This document shows, piece after piece, positions 5,135-5,628 of a stretch of DNA of 5,628 nt; position 1 is the stretch's first letter; every line of letters begins with the position of its first letter. The stretch spans positions 1 to 5,628 of the forward strand of contig CALEJY010000033.1 of the NCBI GenBank assembly GCA_937898445.1. The letters run 5' to 3'. This DNA comes from an uncultured Candidatus Melainabacteria bacterium (GTDB taxonomy: Bacteria > Cyanobacteriota > Vampirovibrionia > Gastranaerophilales > Gastranaerophilaceae). Both the position numbers and the translations under genes were made by a program. The notes beneath the pieces were generated by a model that ran no database searches, was not told the origin of the DNA, and saw only the letters and a program-made list of their open reading frames with translations.

Positions 5135-5628
5135 CTACATCACCATCAGCAATTCTCGGATAACTTTTGTTGCTACGGCGGTTGAAACTCCTGATGTATC
5201 ATAATCCGGAGCTAATTCTACAACATCAGCACCTACAATATCAAAGTTCTTTAGGTATTCAAACCATCCCATCAATTCATTGAACTGCATTCCGCCACTT
5301 TCAGGTGTTCCTGTCCCTGACATTACTGATGGATCTAATACGTCTAAATCTACAGTTACAAATACTTTTTTACCTTTTAGTTCGTCAAGCCCTGAATATT
5401 CGTGGATTAGGGTGTTATGCTTTTTCATAAATTCCCATTCTTCTTTCATTCCTGAACGAATTCCGATTTGTTTAATATTCTCTGCTCCGGCGATTTTTGA
5501 AGCGTGGCGAATTACGGCAGAATGTGACATTTCTTCACCCAAATATTCTTCTCTCAAATCTGTATGAGCATCAAAATGAATAATTGCCAAATCTTTATAA
5601 AACTTCGCTACTGCTTTGATTTCTGGCA
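5135..5628 (-). CDS. speB: Agmatinase-type ureohydrolase (SpeB-like), C-terminal part
   Basis: This gene is cut by the right window edge; 163 residues up to the TAG at 5135 are visible, roughly the last half of a family protein of about 290-310 residues. Agmatinases hydrolyse agmatine to putrescine and urea at a binuclear manganese centre in the cytoplasm, a step in polyamine synthesis. Numbering visible residues from the edge, metal-ligand motifs are D19-A-H21-T-D23 (HFDAHTD) and D93-L-D95 in VTVDLDVLDP. These are followed by SGTGTPESGG (the family's GTGTPE.GG) and the conserved acid E137 in ADVVELAPDYD. The upstream GGDHS motif, carrying the sixth ligand, would lie outside the window. The TTG at 5590 is not the start: the frame stays open upstream and the residues before it (KFYKD) fit the family. 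Arginase and formimidoylglutamase are alternatives, but GTGTPE.GG and VELAP favour agmatinase. It runs in the same direction as ligA, 68 bp upstream of it. Confidence 0.88.
   Translation of the reverse strand, partial: PEIKAVAKFYKDLAIIHFDAHTDLREEYLGEEMSHSAVIRHASKIAGAENIKQIGIRSGMKEEWEFMKKHNTLIHEYSGLDELKGKKVFVTVDLDVLDPSVMSGTGTPESGGMQFNELMGWFEYLKNFDIVGADVVELAPDYDTSGVSTAVATKVIRELLMVM

Noticed and set aside
5591..5628. Agmatinase start at the TTG (5590)
   Set aside because: The frame stays open to the window edge with family-like residues before it, and an agmatinase starting here would lack its N-terminal half.

Overview
The window looks like part of an AT-rich chromosome from a Gram-negative (diderm) bacterium. 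The evidence is a lipopolysaccharide-export ATPase (LptB) followed by a YjgP/YjgQ-type permease, together with an NAD-dependent DNA ligase, an agmatinase and a periplasmic SIMPL-domain protein. The permease N-terminus (a 'FP..LL..L...KLS.DSEL..FRA.G.S..R' pattern) resembles the single LptF/G-like permease of cyanobacteria as I remember it. With the low GC this makes a non-photosynthetic cyanobacterial relative (Gastranaerophilales/Vampirovibrionia, 'Melainabacteria') my best guess, held at moderate to low confidence. A Negativicute or another gut diderm is not excluded. All recognisable genes lie on the minus strand, so transcription runs from high to low coordinates.

Layout in order of transcription. 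The 3' part of an agmatinase gene (speB-like) enters from the right edge and stops at 5135. A 68-bp spacer with a GC-rich perfect hairpin follows. Next comes complete ligA (5066-3090), then after 18 bp an unrecognised two-helix membrane protein of 150 residues (3071-2619). That gene overlaps by 4 bp (ATGA) an exported SIMPL/DUF541 protein (2622-1885). These last three genes look like one operon.

A 580-bp intergenic region follows (1305-1884). Its right part (about 1545-1884) is clearly richer in GC than the AT-rich left part. It is packed with secondary structure: a three-way-junction-like inverted repeat, a long imperfect hairpin, a 4x7-bp tandem repeat and a 2x8-bp tandem repeat abutting the SIMPL stop codon. 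It resembles a small non-autonomous mobile or palindromic repeat element. The left part carries a probable lptB promoter on the minus strand. On the plus strand it has a promoter-like sequence and an intrinsic-terminator-like hairpin with no plus-strand gene to serve, so a small RNA is possible.

The left end holds lptB (1304-579) and the first 193 codons of an LptF/LptG-family permease, joined by a one-base TAATG overlap. LptB supplies ATPase activity to the permease, which would extract lipopolysaccharide from the inner membrane. No lptA or lptC is present in the window.

Nothing here is a recognised defence, CRISPR or phage system. The least explained items are the structured intergenic element and the unrecognised membrane protein.
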